DNA of 64,000 bases from Streptomyces dioscori. GTDB taxonomy: Bacteria > Actinomycetota > Actinomycetes > Streptomycetales > Streptomycetaceae. The DNA lies in NCBI RefSeq assembly GCF_003024195.1, contig NZ_KZ679052.1, positions 124,001-188,000 on the forward strand. The letters run 5' to 3'. The position numbers were made by a program, and so were the translations under genes. Positions 51,298 to 60,061 of the stretch are shown one piece after another (position 1 is the first letter of the stretch; each line of letters opens with the position of its first letter). Under the pieces are notes generated by a model. That model saw only the letters and a list, made by a program, of their open reading frames with translations, did not search any database and was not told where the DNA came from.

Positions 51298-53046
51298 ATG
51301 ACTAACAGTGAAGCACGGCGGGTCCGGAACCCCGGTACGGCCGGGACTTTCGAAACGGATACGGCCGGGACTTCTGAAACCGGTACGGCCGCGGCACCCG
51401 CCGCCCCGAGCGACACCCCCTCCCTCCCGCCCCTTCCGCCCCAAGCCCTGGAGATCGTCTCCGGGTACGCCTTTCCGGGGGCCGCGCTCGATCTGGGGGC
51501 TCTGCTGTGGGACGGGCGGTGTCTGCCGGACGCGCAGATCCGGATCCCGCTGGGGATGCTGAACCGGCACGGCCTGGTGGCCGGTGCCACCGGTACCGGC
51601 AAGACCAAGACCCTGCAGCTCGTCGCCGAGCAGTTGTCGGCGCAGGGCGTGCCGGTCTTCCTCGCGGATGTGAAGGGTGACGTCTCCGGGATCTCGGCGC
51701 CCGGCCAGGAGAACGACAAGGTGCGGACGCGGGCCTCGGAGGTCCGCCAGGAGTGGACGCCGGCCGGTTACCCCTGCGAGTTCTACGCCCTCGGAGGTAT
51801 GGGCCACGGCATCCCCGTACGCGCCACCGTCACGAGTTTCGGCCCGGTCCTGCTGTCCAAGGTGCTCCGGCTGAACCAGACGCAGGAGCAGTCGCTCGGC
51901 CTGATCTTCCATTACGCCGACCAGAAGGGGCTGGAGCTGGTCGACCTGAAGGACCTGCGGGCCGTGGTCACCTTTCTCACCTCCGACGAGGGCAAGCCCG
52001 AGCTGAAGGGCATCGGCGGACTCTCCACGGCCACGGCCGGCGTGATCCTGCGCTCGCTGACCGCGTTCGAGGCGCAGGGGATGAGCCCGTTCTTCGGGGA
52101 ACCGGAGTTCGACACGAACGAGCTGCTGAAGGTGGCGGCGGACGGCCGGGGCACGGTCTCGGTCCTGGAACTGCCCGCCGTGCAGGACAAACCGCAGCTC
52201 TTCTCGACGTTCCTGATGTGGCTCCTCGCCGACCTCTTCCACGACCTCCCCGAGGTCGGTGACCTCGACAAACCGAAACTCGTCTTCTTCTTCGACGAGG
52301 CGCATCTGCTCTTCAACGACGCGTCGAGGGCCTTCCTCGACGCCATCACGCAGACCGTCCGGCTGATTCGCTCGAAAGGGGTCGGCATCTTCTTCGTCAC
52401 GCAGACCCCCAAGGACGTACCCGGGGACGTCCTCGCCCAGCTGGGCAACCGTGTGCAGCACGCGCTGCGCGCCTTCACCCCCGACGACCAGAAGGCGCTC
52501 AAGGCCACGGTGAAGACGTTCCCGGACTCCCCGTACGACCTGGAGGAGGTCCTCACCGCCCTCGGCACGGGGGAGGCCGTCGTCACCGTCCTCAGCGAGA
52601 AGGGCGCGCCGACGCCGGTCGCGGCGACGCGGCTGCGGGCGCCGGAGTCCCTGATGGGTCCGGTGGACCCGGCCGTCCTCGACCGGGCGGTCGAGCAGTC
52701 GCCGCTGCACACGCGCTACGCCCTCGCGGTCGACCGCGAATCGGCGTACGAGAAGCTCCGGGCCGCGGAGGCGGGTACGTCCGCGCAGCCGGACGCGGGT
52801 ACGCCGACGAAGACGGACCGTGAGACGGACGCGAAGCCGGAGACGGGCGCGAAGCCGGAGAAGGATGCGAAGCCGGAGAAGGGTGCGGGTGGAGGCCGTG
52901 CTGCCCGTAAGACCGAGGAGGGCCCCTCCGTCGTCCAGCAGGTCGTCGGCAGCGGCGTCTTCAAGTCGCTGGCCCGCAGCCTGGGTACGCAGATCGGGCG
53001 CGAGATCACCCGATCGGTCTTCGGTACGGCCCGGCGCAGGCGGTAG
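51298..53046 (+). CDS. HerA-like ATPase (DUF853)
   Basis: 582 residues from ATG 51298. After a Thr/Ala-rich N-terminus come Walker A GATGTGKT (96-103), Walker B LVFFFDEAHLLF (about 328-339) and FFVTQTPKDVPGDVLAQLGNRVQHALRA, typical for HerA/DUF853 helicase-like ATPases of bacteria. A Lys/Glu/Pro repeat tail (KPE-type units, about 510-545) precedes a final helix (VQQVVGSGVFKSLARSLGTQIGREI). Probably hexameric DNA-dependent ATPase; no NurA-like nuclease beside it. Confidence 0.88.
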   Translation: MTNSEARRVRNPGTAGTFETDTAGTSETGTAAAPAAPSDTPSLPPLPPQALEIVSGYAFPGAALDLGALLWDGRCLPDAQIRIPLGMLNRHGLVAGATGTGKTKTLQLVAEQLSAQGVPVFLADVKGDVSGISAPGQENDKVRTRASEVRQEWTPAGYPCEFYALGGMGHGIPVRATVTSFGPVLLSKVLRLNQTQEQSLGLIFHYADQKGLELVDLKDLRAVVTFLTSDEGKPELKGIGGLSTATAGVILRSLTAFEAQGMSPFFGEPEFDTNELLKVAADGRGTVSVLELPAVQDKPQLFSTFLMWLLADLFHDLPEVGDLDKPKLVFFFDEAHLLFNDASRAFLDAITQTVRLIRSKGVGIFFVTQTPKDVPGDVLAQLGNRVQHALRAFTPDDQKALKATVKTFPDSPYDLEEVLTALGTGEAVVTVLSEKGAPTPVAATRLRAPESLMGPVDPAVLDRAVEQSPLHTRYALAVDRESAYEKLRAAEAGTSAQPDAGTPTKTDRETDAKPETGAKPEKDAKPEKGAGGGRAARKTEEGPSVVQQVVGSGVFKSLARSLGTQIGREITRSVFGTARRRR

Positions 53047-53157
53047 CCGGTACCCGTAGCCAGAACCGCCTCTGCGGCGGCGGGGACGGCGGCGGGGAAG
53101 GGGGCGGGCCAGCCGTGGCCCGCCCCGCGGTCGGTTCACCCGACCCTGTCCGTCGAT

Positions 53158-53364
53158 TCAGTCGCGCTCGCCGTTCCGGAACGGGACCTGCTCCGAAGCC
53201 GAGGCCGACGACGGTGAGGGCGTCGGCTTCACTTTCGGGCTCGGGCTCGGGCTAGGGCTCGGGTTTGGTGCGGCCCGGCGGGATTCAGGAGGCGGCTTCG
53301 GAGCGTTGCGGAGGGATTCGGCGCGTACCAGGGCGCGCAGGATCGCGTACGGGTCCATCGGCAT
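53158..53364 (-). CDS. Small Pro/Ser-rich protein
   Basis: 68 residues from ATG 53364. MPMDPYAILRALVRAESLRN is a short helix; the rest is a PSPSPS-type linker. GAGAGGA lies upstream. Unknown function. Confidence 0.5.
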   Translation of the reverse strand: MPMDPYAILRALVRAESLRNAPKPPPESRRAAPNPSPSPSPSPKVKPTPSPSSASASEQVPFRNGERD

Positions 53365-53423
53365 GGAGAGAGTCCTCTCGTGCTGCTGGGAAAGGGGGAG
53401 CGGTCCGGTCGAAGCCGGGCTCC

Positions 53424-53906
53424 TCAGCAGCGGAGGACCATGCAGCGCAGGGCGCGCGGGGCGGGGGCGTGATGGAGGGCGCGGACCCGCGACCGGGGAT
53501 GCGCGCCGGTGGCGGTTGGGCGGTGCGCGGACCGCCCCGCAGGGTGCCGGCGCACCGGGGGACGGTGGCCGTGACGGGCGGCCGACCGGAAAGCGGTGTC
53601 CAGGACGTCGTGGGGGTGTTCGAGACCGGGCTCGGTGGAGACGGCGGCGGGCGGGGCCGTACGGATCCCGCCGTGCCCGCCCGCCGAACCGGCCGCGCAC
53701 ACGGCACACAGCGCGCACAGCAGCGAGGCGAGCAGCACGAGGAGCCGCTGCCGGGCGACCCGGCGCGGAGCACGCGGGACGAACCGGCCGGGACCCGGGT
53801 CGGGACCCCGGTCAGGACTCCGGTCAGGACCCCGGTCAAGACCCACGTGGGCCCCCGGGTCGGGACTCCCGTCGGCACTCCGGGCGAGGCTCCGGTCGAG
53901 GCTCAT
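53424..53906 (-). CDS. Putative membrane-anchored or secreted protein
   Basis: 160 residues. A repetitive N-terminus (DRGPDRSPDRGP) is followed by RRVARQRLLVLLASLLCALCAVCAAGSAGG, a basic-then-hydrophobic signal or anchor. The C-terminal part is Ala/Arg/His-rich with a few Cys. No family recognised; the neighbouring frame is also open, so the call is tentative. Confidence 0.4.
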   Translation of the reverse strand: MSLDRSLARSADGSPDPGAHVGLDRGPDRSPDRGPDPGPGRFVPRAPRRVARQRLLVLLASLLCALCAVCAAGSAGGHGGIRTAPPAAVSTEPGLEHPHDVLDTAFRSAARHGHRPPVRRHPAGRSAHRPTATGAHPRSRVRALHHAPAPRALRCMVLRC

Positions 53907-54258
53907 GAGAGGTCATGTCCCCGGTCGGAGGGCCCGGTGCATCGGCCGCACCACCAGAACCGCTCGCTTGGCGTAGAGCGGCGCGTCCGGACCTGGGCTT
54001 CGACCTGGACCTGGACCTGGGCTGGGACCCGGGCCTCGGCTCGGACCCGTGCCCGGACCTGGGCTCGGGCTAGGACCAGGGCCTCGGCTCGGACCCGGGC
54101 TCGGACCTGGGCTCCGACCCGGACCCGGACCCGGACCCGGACCCGGGCTCGGACCCGGACCTCGGCTCGGACCCGGGCTCGGGCTAGGAGCAGGGACTCC
54201 GCTCCGGCCCGGGCCCGGGCCCGGGACGACCCGGCCCCGTACGACTCCACCACCCCGC
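53907..54258. repeat. Intergenic 6-bp minisatellite (GGACCC/GGGCTC)
   Basis: From about 53990 to 54215 the sequence is almost wholly built of 6-bp units GGACCT, GGGCTC, GGACCC and GGCTCG. The period of six keeps several frames open on both strands, but I support no gene. Confidence 0.8.
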
Positions 54259-54930
54259 TCAGAGCGCGCGCGGTACGGCCAGGGCCCGTTTGCGCATCTG
54301 GAACGACGTGATGATCTCCGTGATGCCGAGGGCCAGCAGCCAGGCGCCGCCGACGACGGTGAGGACGGCCACCGACTTGAAGGGGGAGACGATCAGGACG
54401 ACCCCGGCGAGGAAGCTGAGGATCCCCAGGAGGACCTGCCAGCCCCGGGCGGGCACGGACGGGTCGGACGCGGCGGCCAGCGTGTGCGTGACACCGCGGA
54501 ACAGCCAGCCGATGCCGATCCACAGCCCGAGCAGCAGGATCGACTGCATCGCGCCGCGGAAGCAGAACAGGCCCAGCAGGATCGACAGCGCTCCGCTGAT
54601 GAACGCCATCACCCGCAGGGAGGTCGCCTTGTGCGTACCGAAGGCGGAGGCCAGCTGGAGCACGCCGCTGAAGAGCAGATAGAGCCCGAAGAGCACGCCC
54701 GCCGCGAGCAGCGTCGCCTTCGGCCACACCAGCATCATGATGCCGAGCGCGAGCGCGGCGATCCCGGCGGCCAGTACGGCCTGCCAGGCGGTGCGGGAGA
54801 GCAGGAAGAGGGGACCTTCGAGTTGCTCCGGTTCGTGGAGATCGCCGGTCCGGCGCGGGTCGCGGGCCGCGTGGGCCCGCCGGTCGTCGTATTCAGGGCC
54901 CCAGGGGCCGCCACTCGGTACCTCGGCCAT
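54259..54930 (-). CDS. HdeD/DUF308-family membrane protein
   Basis: 223 residues from ATG 54930. A charged N-terminal 40 residues is followed by six hydrophobic helices in three HdeD-type hairpins (AVLAAGIAALALGIMMLVWPKATLLAAGVLFGLYLLFSGVLQL; VMAFISGALSILLGLFCF; LLGILSFLAGVVLIVSPF...VGGAWLLALGITEIITSF). HdeD proteins are linked to acid resistance in enterics; role in actinobacteria unclear. Confidence 0.88.
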   Translation of the reverse strand: MAEVPSGGPWGPEYDDRRAHAARDPRRTGDLHEPEQLEGPLFLLSRTAWQAVLAAGIAALALGIMMLVWPKATLLAAGVLFGLYLLFSGVLQLASAFGTHKATSLRVMAFISGALSILLGLFCFRGAMQSILLLGLWIGIGWLFRGVTHTLAAASDPSVPARGWQVLLGILSFLAGVVLIVSPFKSVAVLTVVGGAWLLALGITEIITSFQMRKRALAVPRAL

Positions 54931-55012
54931 GCCTCATGCTCGGCCGGGCCCGGGGCCCCTGCCACTCGTGACACCCGAACGACTGAACGCGGCGGCACGC
55001 CCCCGGCGAACC

Positions 55013-55723
55013 TCAGCTGCCGGAAGCCTTCGCCGCCTTGGTGGTCTTGGCCGCCTTCGTGGTCTTCCCGGTCCTCGCCGCCTTCGCGGTCGTCTCGGCC
55101 GCCGCCTTCGCCGCCGCCTTCATCTCCTGCTTGTGCGCCCGCACCTTCGTCAGCGACTCGGGGCCGGTGATGTCCGCGACCGAGCGGAAGGAGTCGGCCT
55201 CACCGTAGGGACCGGCGGCCTCGCGCCAGCCCTTCGGGCGTACGCCCAGCTGCTTGCCCAGCAGGGCGAGGAAGATCTGCGCCTTCTGGGTGCCGAAGCC
55301 GGGCAGCTCCTTGAGCCGCCGCAACAGCTCCGCCCCCGAGTCCGCGCTCGTACCCGTCCCCGCGCCCTCCCAGACCTTCGCCGCGTCCCCGTCGTAGTGC
55401 TCCACGAGGTACTGGCACAGCTGCTGGATCCGCTTGGCCATGGAGCCCGGGTAGCGGTGCACGGCCGGTTTCGTGGACAGCAGGGCCGCGAAGGCCTCCG
55501 GCTCGTACGCCGCGATCTCGTGCGCGTCGAGATCGTGCGCGTCGCGATCGTGCACGTCGAGATCGTCCCCGCCGAGCCGCCGCGCGATCGTGTACGGGCC
55601 CGCGAACGCCCATTCCATCGGGACCTGTTGGTCGAGCAGCATGCCGACGAGCGCGGCGAGCGGGCTGCGCCCGAGGAGTTCGTCGGCCTCGGGCTGCTGG
55701 GCGAGATGCAGGGTGACGTCCAT
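55013..55723 (-). CDS. HhH-GPD base-excision-repair-type protein
   Basis: 236 residues. LVGMLLDQQVPMEWAFAGPYTIARRLGG starts the all-helical glycosylase fold; ELLRRLKELPGFGTQKAQIFLALLGKQLG is the helix-hairpin-helix with DNA-binding GFG. The conserved catalytic Asp expected about 20 residues later is not clear (ADSFRSVAD may supply it). An internal DNA repeat encodes DLDVHDRDAHDLDAHE. The C-terminal 40 residues are a histone-H1-like Lys/Ala/Thr tail. Confidence 0.8.
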   Translation of the reverse strand: MDVTLHLAQQPEADELLGRSPLAALVGMLLDQQVPMEWAFAGPYTIARRLGGDDLDVHDRDAHDLDAHEIAAYEPEAFAALLSTKPAVHRYPGSMAKRIQQLCQYLVEHYDGDAAKVWEGAGTGTSADSGAELLRRLKELPGFGTQKAQIFLALLGKQLGVRPKGWREAAGPYGEADSFRSVADITGPESLTKVRAHKQEMKAAAKAAAETTAKAARTGKTTKAAKTTKAAKASGS

Positions 55724-55747
55724 GCCTCGATCATCGCGCGTGCGGGT

Positions 55748-56560
55748 TCAGGCCGCTCGCCAGTACCCCAGCGCGTTCACCCGCTGCTTCGGCAGGGCCA
55801 GTTCCTTGCGGAAGTACGCGGCCAGCGAGCGGGTCGTCGCCGTGTCGCAGGCGATCCAGACGTACGGGTCGGCGGTCTCCTTGAGCAGTTCCGGCACGGC
55901 CGCCCGCACCTGTGCCACCAGATGGGCGCCCCGGTCGAGCCGGGGGACCGTACGCAGGTCGTGGCGGGCCGGGTCCACCCGCAGGGGCAGACCGTCCATG
56001 CCTCGGACGTCCCCGCCCGCGCCGCTCCCCGCGCTTCCGCCGCTCCCGCCGATCCCGCCGCTCACGGAGGTTCCAGCGGTCCCTGCGGTCTCGAACCAGA
56101 TCGTCGCGGGCGCCGTACCCACCGCTGCCAGCAGGGAGTTGAGAGCGGGGAGCGAGGCGGGGTCGGCGATCGCCAGCACCCGGGACGGGGCCGGGTCCGG
56201 GTCGGTGAAGCCGGTGCCCTGGACCGTGGCCTCGATGGTGTCCCCGGCCTTCGCGGCCCGCGCCCAGTCGCTCGCGCATCCCTCGTGCAGTGCGAACTCC
56301 AGGCTGAAGGTGCCCGCGGCCGGGTCGGGGTCCACGAGGGTGTACGCCCGCTGGTGTGGTTTGCCCGCGTTGTCGAACCACAGCCGCACCCACATCGTCG
56401 GGTGCACCCCGGTCGCCGCGAGCATGCCGCCGTCGGAGAGGTGCAGCCGGCGGTAGTGCTCGGTGACGTCCTCCGTGCCCAGGACGGTGAACGTGAAGTC
56501 CTTGCCCCGGAACAGCCTGAGGACCGCGCCCTCCCAGCCGTGTCCCTGCCCCTGCCCCAT
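55748..56560 (-). CDS. Siderophore-interacting protein (FAD/NADPH ferric reductase)
   Basis: 270 residues; ATG 56560 after GAAGGG. An FAD-binding barrel (TVLGTEDVTEHYRRLHLSDGG, QRAYTLVDPDPAAGTFSLEFALHE) is followed by an NAD(P)-binding half (PSRVLAIADPASLPALNSLLAA; DPYVWIACDTATTRSLAAYFRKELALPKQRVNALGYWR). It reduces ferric siderophores in the cytosol to release iron. A Gly/Ser-rich insertion lies between (about 180-200). The iron box at 56601 is placed about 40 bp upstream, so DmdR-type repression is expected. Confidence 0.9.
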   Translation of the reverse strand: MGQGQGHGWEGAVLRLFRGKDFTFTVLGTEDVTEHYRRLHLSDGGMLAATGVHPTMWVRLWFDNAGKPHQRAYTLVDPDPAAGTFSLEFALHEGCASDWARAAKAGDTIEATVQGTGFTDPDPAPSRVLAIADPASLPALNSLLAAVGTAPATIWFETAGTAGTSVSGGIGGSGGSAGSGAGGDVRGMDGLPLRVDPARHDLRTVPRLDRGAHLVAQVRAAVPELLKETADPYVWIACDTATTRSLAAYFRKELALPKQRVNALGYWRAA

Positions 56561-56600
56561 GACGTTTTCACCCTTCGCGTACGATTCCGGCACACCTTAC

Positions 56601-56619
56601 TTAGGTGAGCCTAACCTAA
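56601..56619. promoter_or_regulatory. Iron box (DmdR1/IdeR-type operator)
   Basis: TTAGGTGAGCCTAACCTAA, on the other strand TTAGGTTAGGCTCACCTAA, agrees with the consensus of actinobacterial DtxR-family iron repressors. It lies 41 bp from the siderophore-interacting protein start and 25 bp from the acylase-GNAT start, so one site may control both divergent genes. Confidence 0.9.
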
Positions 56620-56643
56620 TCTCGAACTGAGGGGAGACGCAGA

Positions 56644-59580
56644 GTGACTGCCGAGATCTACCGCGATGCCTGGGGCGTCCCGCACCTGCGCGCGGACGAC
56701 GTGCTCGAACTGGCCCGCGTCCAGGGGCTCGCCACGGCCCACGACCGTGCCTGGCAGATCGAGGTCGAGCGGCACAGGGCCCGTGGCACCTCGGCCGCGT
56801 TCCTCGGCGCGGACGCGCTCGCCTGGGACCGGTTCGCGAGACAGGCCCTGCTCGACGACACCGCGAGACGCTGCTTCACGGCCCTGGAGAGACGGGACCC
56901 CGAGACGGCCGCCTGGGTGCGGGCGTACGTCGACGGGGTCAACCAGGGCCTGCCCGAAGGGGTCCGCCGCGCACCCGAGTTCGGGACCGTCGGGCTCGTT
57001 CCGGGCCGGTGGGAACCGTGGACCCCGCTGGGCGTCTGGCTGGCCACGCACATCCTGTTCGCCGGGTTCCCGGCCAAACTGTGGCGCGAGGAGGTCGTAC
57101 GCCGTCTCGGTCCGGACGCCGTCGCCCTGTTCGCCACCGACGGACCGGGCACCTCCGGCAGCAACGGCTGGCTCGTCACCGGCGAGCGCACCGCCACCGG
57201 GCTGCCGGTCATCGCGGGCGACCCCCACCGTTACATCGAGGCGCCGGGTGTCTATCAGCAAGTCCGGCTTGCCTGTCCGGAGTTCGACGTCGTGGGCCTG
57301 GCCGTACCGGGCGTCCCCGGCATCGCCCACTTCGGCCACACCGGCACAGTGGCCTGGGCGATCACCAACGCGATGGCCGACTACCAGGACCTGTACCGGG
57401 AGCGGCTCCGGCGGTCGGGCGACGGCGATGGAACCGGGCGGCCGGGAGCGGGACAACTGGTCGAGGCGCTCGGCCCGGACGGGGCCTGGCACCCCGCCAC
57501 CCACCGCACAGAACGGATCGAGGTGGCCGGCGCCGACCCGGTGGAGGTGGAGGTGATCGAGACCGACCGCGGCCCGGTCATCATCGATGGCGATGGCGAT
57601 GGCGATGGCGATGGCGATGGCGATGGCGATGCGGACGCCAACGCCGACGCCGACGGTGGCCGGGGTGAAAACGCAACCGGCGACGCCATCAGCCTCCGCC
57701 ACCCGCCCCGCGTCTCCGAAGACCTCGGCTTCAGCGCCCTCCTCCCCCTCCTCCGCGCCCGCCGGGTCGCCGACGTCGACCGCGCCCTCGACGACTGGGC
57801 CGAGCCCGTCAACGTCGTCCAGGCGGCCGACACCGAGGGCGGCCTGCTCCACCGCGTCGCGGGCCGGGTACCGGTACGCGACCCCCTGAACGGCACCCGG
57901 ATCGTCCCGGCCTGGGAACCGGCCCACGAGTGGCACGGCTGGTACGCCCCCATGCCCCGCGGGACGGTCGACGACGGCATCGCGGTCATGGCCAACCAGC
58001 GCGGCCCCGCCACCCCTCTCGGCGTCGAGTTCGCGCCACCGCACCGTGCCGTCCGCCTGCGCGCCCTCCTCGACGTGCGGAAGGACTGGAAGGCCGCCGA
58101 CATGGCCGCCCTCCACATGGACACCCACCTCGCCTCCGCGGCCCCGCTGCTGAACCACCTCGCCGCCCTCGAAGACCTCAGCCCCGAAGCCGCCGCCCTG
58201 CGCGGCCAACTCCTGCGCTGGGACCGCCACATGGCCGCCGACAGCACGGCGGCGGCCGGCTACGCGGCGGTCCGCAGCGCCGTCGTACGCCGTCTCGCCG
58301 CCCACCCCGCCCTGGCACCCCTCACCGAACTCCCGCCCTACCCCGAGGTGTTCCGCCCCTGGCTCGCGCTCCTCCCCCGGGTCGCCTTCGCCCTCGAAAA
58401 CCTCCTCACCGCGGAGAAGCTGTACGGGATCGACCGCGCCGAGATCGTCAGGGCGGCCGTGGAGGAGGTGGCCGGGGCCCCGCCGAAGGGTGTGTGGGGC
58501 GACACCCACCGCCTCGCTCCCTGGCGGGCGCTGCCGGACCCCGCGTACGACGAGAGTGACGGGAGTGACGGGAGTGAGCCGGGGCTCTCCGGCGATCACG
58601 ACTGCGTGCTGTGCACCTCGGCCGTGCCGGGTCTCACCGACCGGGCCGCGCGCGGCCCCGCCGCCCGCTATGTGTGGGACCTGGCACGGCGTGAGGACAG
58701 CCTCTGGGTGGTGCCGTTCGGCGCGTCGGGCGTACCGGGTTCACCGCACCACCGCGACCAGCTCCCCCTGTGGCTCGGCGGAGAACTGGCCCCCGTGACC
58801 ACCGACTGGAACCAACTCCGCCCGGACCGGCCGAGCAACGAGAACAAGAACGACAAGAACGACGACAAGAACGAGAACGAGGACAACGCACGCATGACGT
58901 CGTACACGACCACGACCACGACCACGAGCGCGACCACGGGCGCGACCCCGCCCCTGCATGACCGCGCGGCCGTCCACAAGGAGGTCGTCGAAGGTCTCGG
59001 TACCGTCCGTATCGTGCCCGTGGACGAGGACGCCGACCTGGACGTGCTGCATCCCTGGGTGACGGCCGAACGGGCCCGTTTCTGGGGCATGGGCGGTTTC
59101 ACCAGGGAGCAGGTGCTGGAGACGTACCGGCATCTCGGTTCGCTCGACACGCACCACGCGTTCCTCGCCGTCCTGGACGGCGAACCGGCCGCGCTCTTCC
59201 AGACGTACGAACCGCAGGCCGACCGGGTCAGCGAGTGCTACGAGGTGCAGCCCGGCGACATCGGTGTCCACCTGCTGATCGGCCCGGCACCCGGGGGCGT
59301 CGGCCGGCCCGGCCACAGCACCGCCCTGCTCAGGGCCTTCACCACCTACGTCCTGCGGGTTCTCGACCGGCCGCGGGTCGTGGTCGAGCCCGACCTCCGC
59401 AACGAGAAGGCGATCACCCGGCTGATCCGCCAGGGCTTCGTGCTCGGCCCGCCGGTCGTGCTGCCGGAGATCGACCTCCCGGAGGTGTACCTGCCCGAGA
59501 AGAAGGCCCGTCTGGCTTTCCTCGTGAGGGACGGCGCGTCGGCGGCTTCCGGTGGGGCATGGTCGGGGAGTGGCCGATGA
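56644..59580 (+). CDS. Penicillin-acylase-family Ntn hydrolase fused to siderophore-type GNAT acetyltransferase
   Basis: 978 residues from GTG 56644 (GGGGAG upstream). Residues 1-735 are a penicillin acylase: EIYRDAWGVPHLRADD, then GTSGSNGW with Ser173 as predicted self-processing nucleophile, TVAWAITNAMAD, and QRGPATP. A DNA repeat encodes a (DG)8-like run near 315-332. Residues about 775-970 are a GNAT domain of the hydroxamate-siderophore type (VHPWVTAERARFWGMGG-like, GVHLLIGP, VVVEPDLRNEKAITRLIRQGF). They are joined in frame by an Asn/Lys/Asp/Glu-rich linker. Met751 has GAGGA 10 bp before it and may be a second start. Iron-box control suggests siderophore acylation or deacylation. Confidence 0.85.
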   Translation: MTAEIYRDAWGVPHLRADDVLELARVQGLATAHDRAWQIEVERHRARGTSAAFLGADALAWDRFARQALLDDTARRCFTALERRDPETAAWVRAYVDGVNQGLPEGVRRAPEFGTVGLVPGRWEPWTPLGVWLATHILFAGFPAKLWREEVVRRLGPDAVALFATDGPGTSGSNGWLVTGERTATGLPVIAGDPHRYIEAPGVYQQVRLACPEFDVVGLAVPGVPGIAHFGHTGTVAWAITNAMADYQDLYRERLRRSGDGDGTGRPGAGQLVEALGPDGAWHPATHRTERIEVAGADPVEVEVIETDRGPVIIDGDGDGDGDGDGDGDADANADADGGRGENATGDAISLRHPPRVSEDLGFSALLPLLRARRVADVDRALDDWAEPVNVVQAADTEGGLLHRVAGRVPVRDPLNGTRIVPAWEPAHEWHGWYAPMPRGTVDDGIAVMANQRGPATPLGVEFAPPHRAVRLRALLDVRKDWKAADMAALHMDTHLASAAPLLNHLAALEDLSPEAAALRGQLLRWDRHMAADSTAAAGYAAVRSAVVRRLAAHPALAPLTELPPYPEVFRPWLALLPRVAFALENLLTAEKLYGIDRAEIVRAAVEEVAGAPPKGVWGDTHRLAPWRALPDPAYDESDGSDGSEPGLSGDHDCVLCTSAVPGLTDRAARGPAARYVWDLARREDSLWVVPFGASGVPGSPHHRDQLPLWLGGELAPVTTDWNQLRPDRPSNENKNDKNDDKNENEDNARMTSYTTTTTTTSATTGATPPLHDRAAVHKEVVEGLGTVRIVPVDEDADLDVLHPWVTAERARFWGMGGFTREQVLETYRHLGSLDTHHAFLAVLDGEPAALFQTYEPQADRVSECYEVQPGDIGVHLLIGPAPGGVGRPGHSTALLRAFTTYVLRVLDRPRVVVEPDLRNEKAITRLIRQGFVLGPPVVLPEIDLPEVYLPEKKARLAFLVRDGASAASGGAWSGSGR

Positions 59581-60061
59581 CATCACTCCCGAAGCCCTAG
59601 CCGCGCACTACGAACTGGAGCCCATCCCCAGGGAGGGCGGCCTCTTCCGCCGTACCTGGGCGGGTCCCGAACGCCCCGACGGACGGCCCGAGGGCTCCGC
59701 GATAGTGGCCCTCCTGACCTCGCGGCCCGGCGACTTCTCCGCCCTGCACCGCCTCCCGGCCGACGAGACCTGGCACTTCTATCTGGGGGACCCGCTGGAA
59801 CTGCTGCTCCTCGCCCCCGACGGCACGTCCCGTACGGTCCTGCTCGGCCCGGACGTCCTCGGCGGCCAGCACATCCAGTTCACCGTGCCCGCGCGCACCT
59901 GGATGGGCGCGCGGGTCGCCGCGGACGGCGCCTGGTCGTTCTTCGGCTGCACGATGGCCCCCGGCTTCACGTACGAGGGGTACGAGCATGGGGACGGAAC
60001 CGAACTCGCCGCCCGCTACCCGGCACAGGCGGCGCGGATCACCGCGCTGAGCCGCCCGTGA
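59552..60061 (+). CDS. DUF985-type cupin
   Basis: 169 residues if GTG 59552 is used (GTG 59570 is an alternative); it overlaps the end of the acylase-GNAT gene. ALAAHYELEPIPREGGLFRRTW, SALHRLPADETWHFYLGDPLELLLL and FGCTMAPGFTYEGYE are the DUF985 cupin pattern, with His/Glu candidates for metal. Unknown activity. The next gene starts in its stop codon. Confidence 0.8.
   Translation: MGHGRGVADDITPEALAAHYELEPIPREGGLFRRTWAGPERPDGRPEGSAIVALLTSRPGDFSALHRLPADETWHFYLGDPLELLLLAPDGTSRTVLLGPDVLGGQHIQFTVPARTWMGARVAADGAWSFFGCTMAPGFTYEGYEHGDGTELAARYPAQAARITALSRP

Noticed and set aside
51121..53139. A 672-codon leftward open frame
   Set aside because: Lies opposite the HerA-like ATPase whose Walker motifs are clear; Arg-rich antisense shadow.
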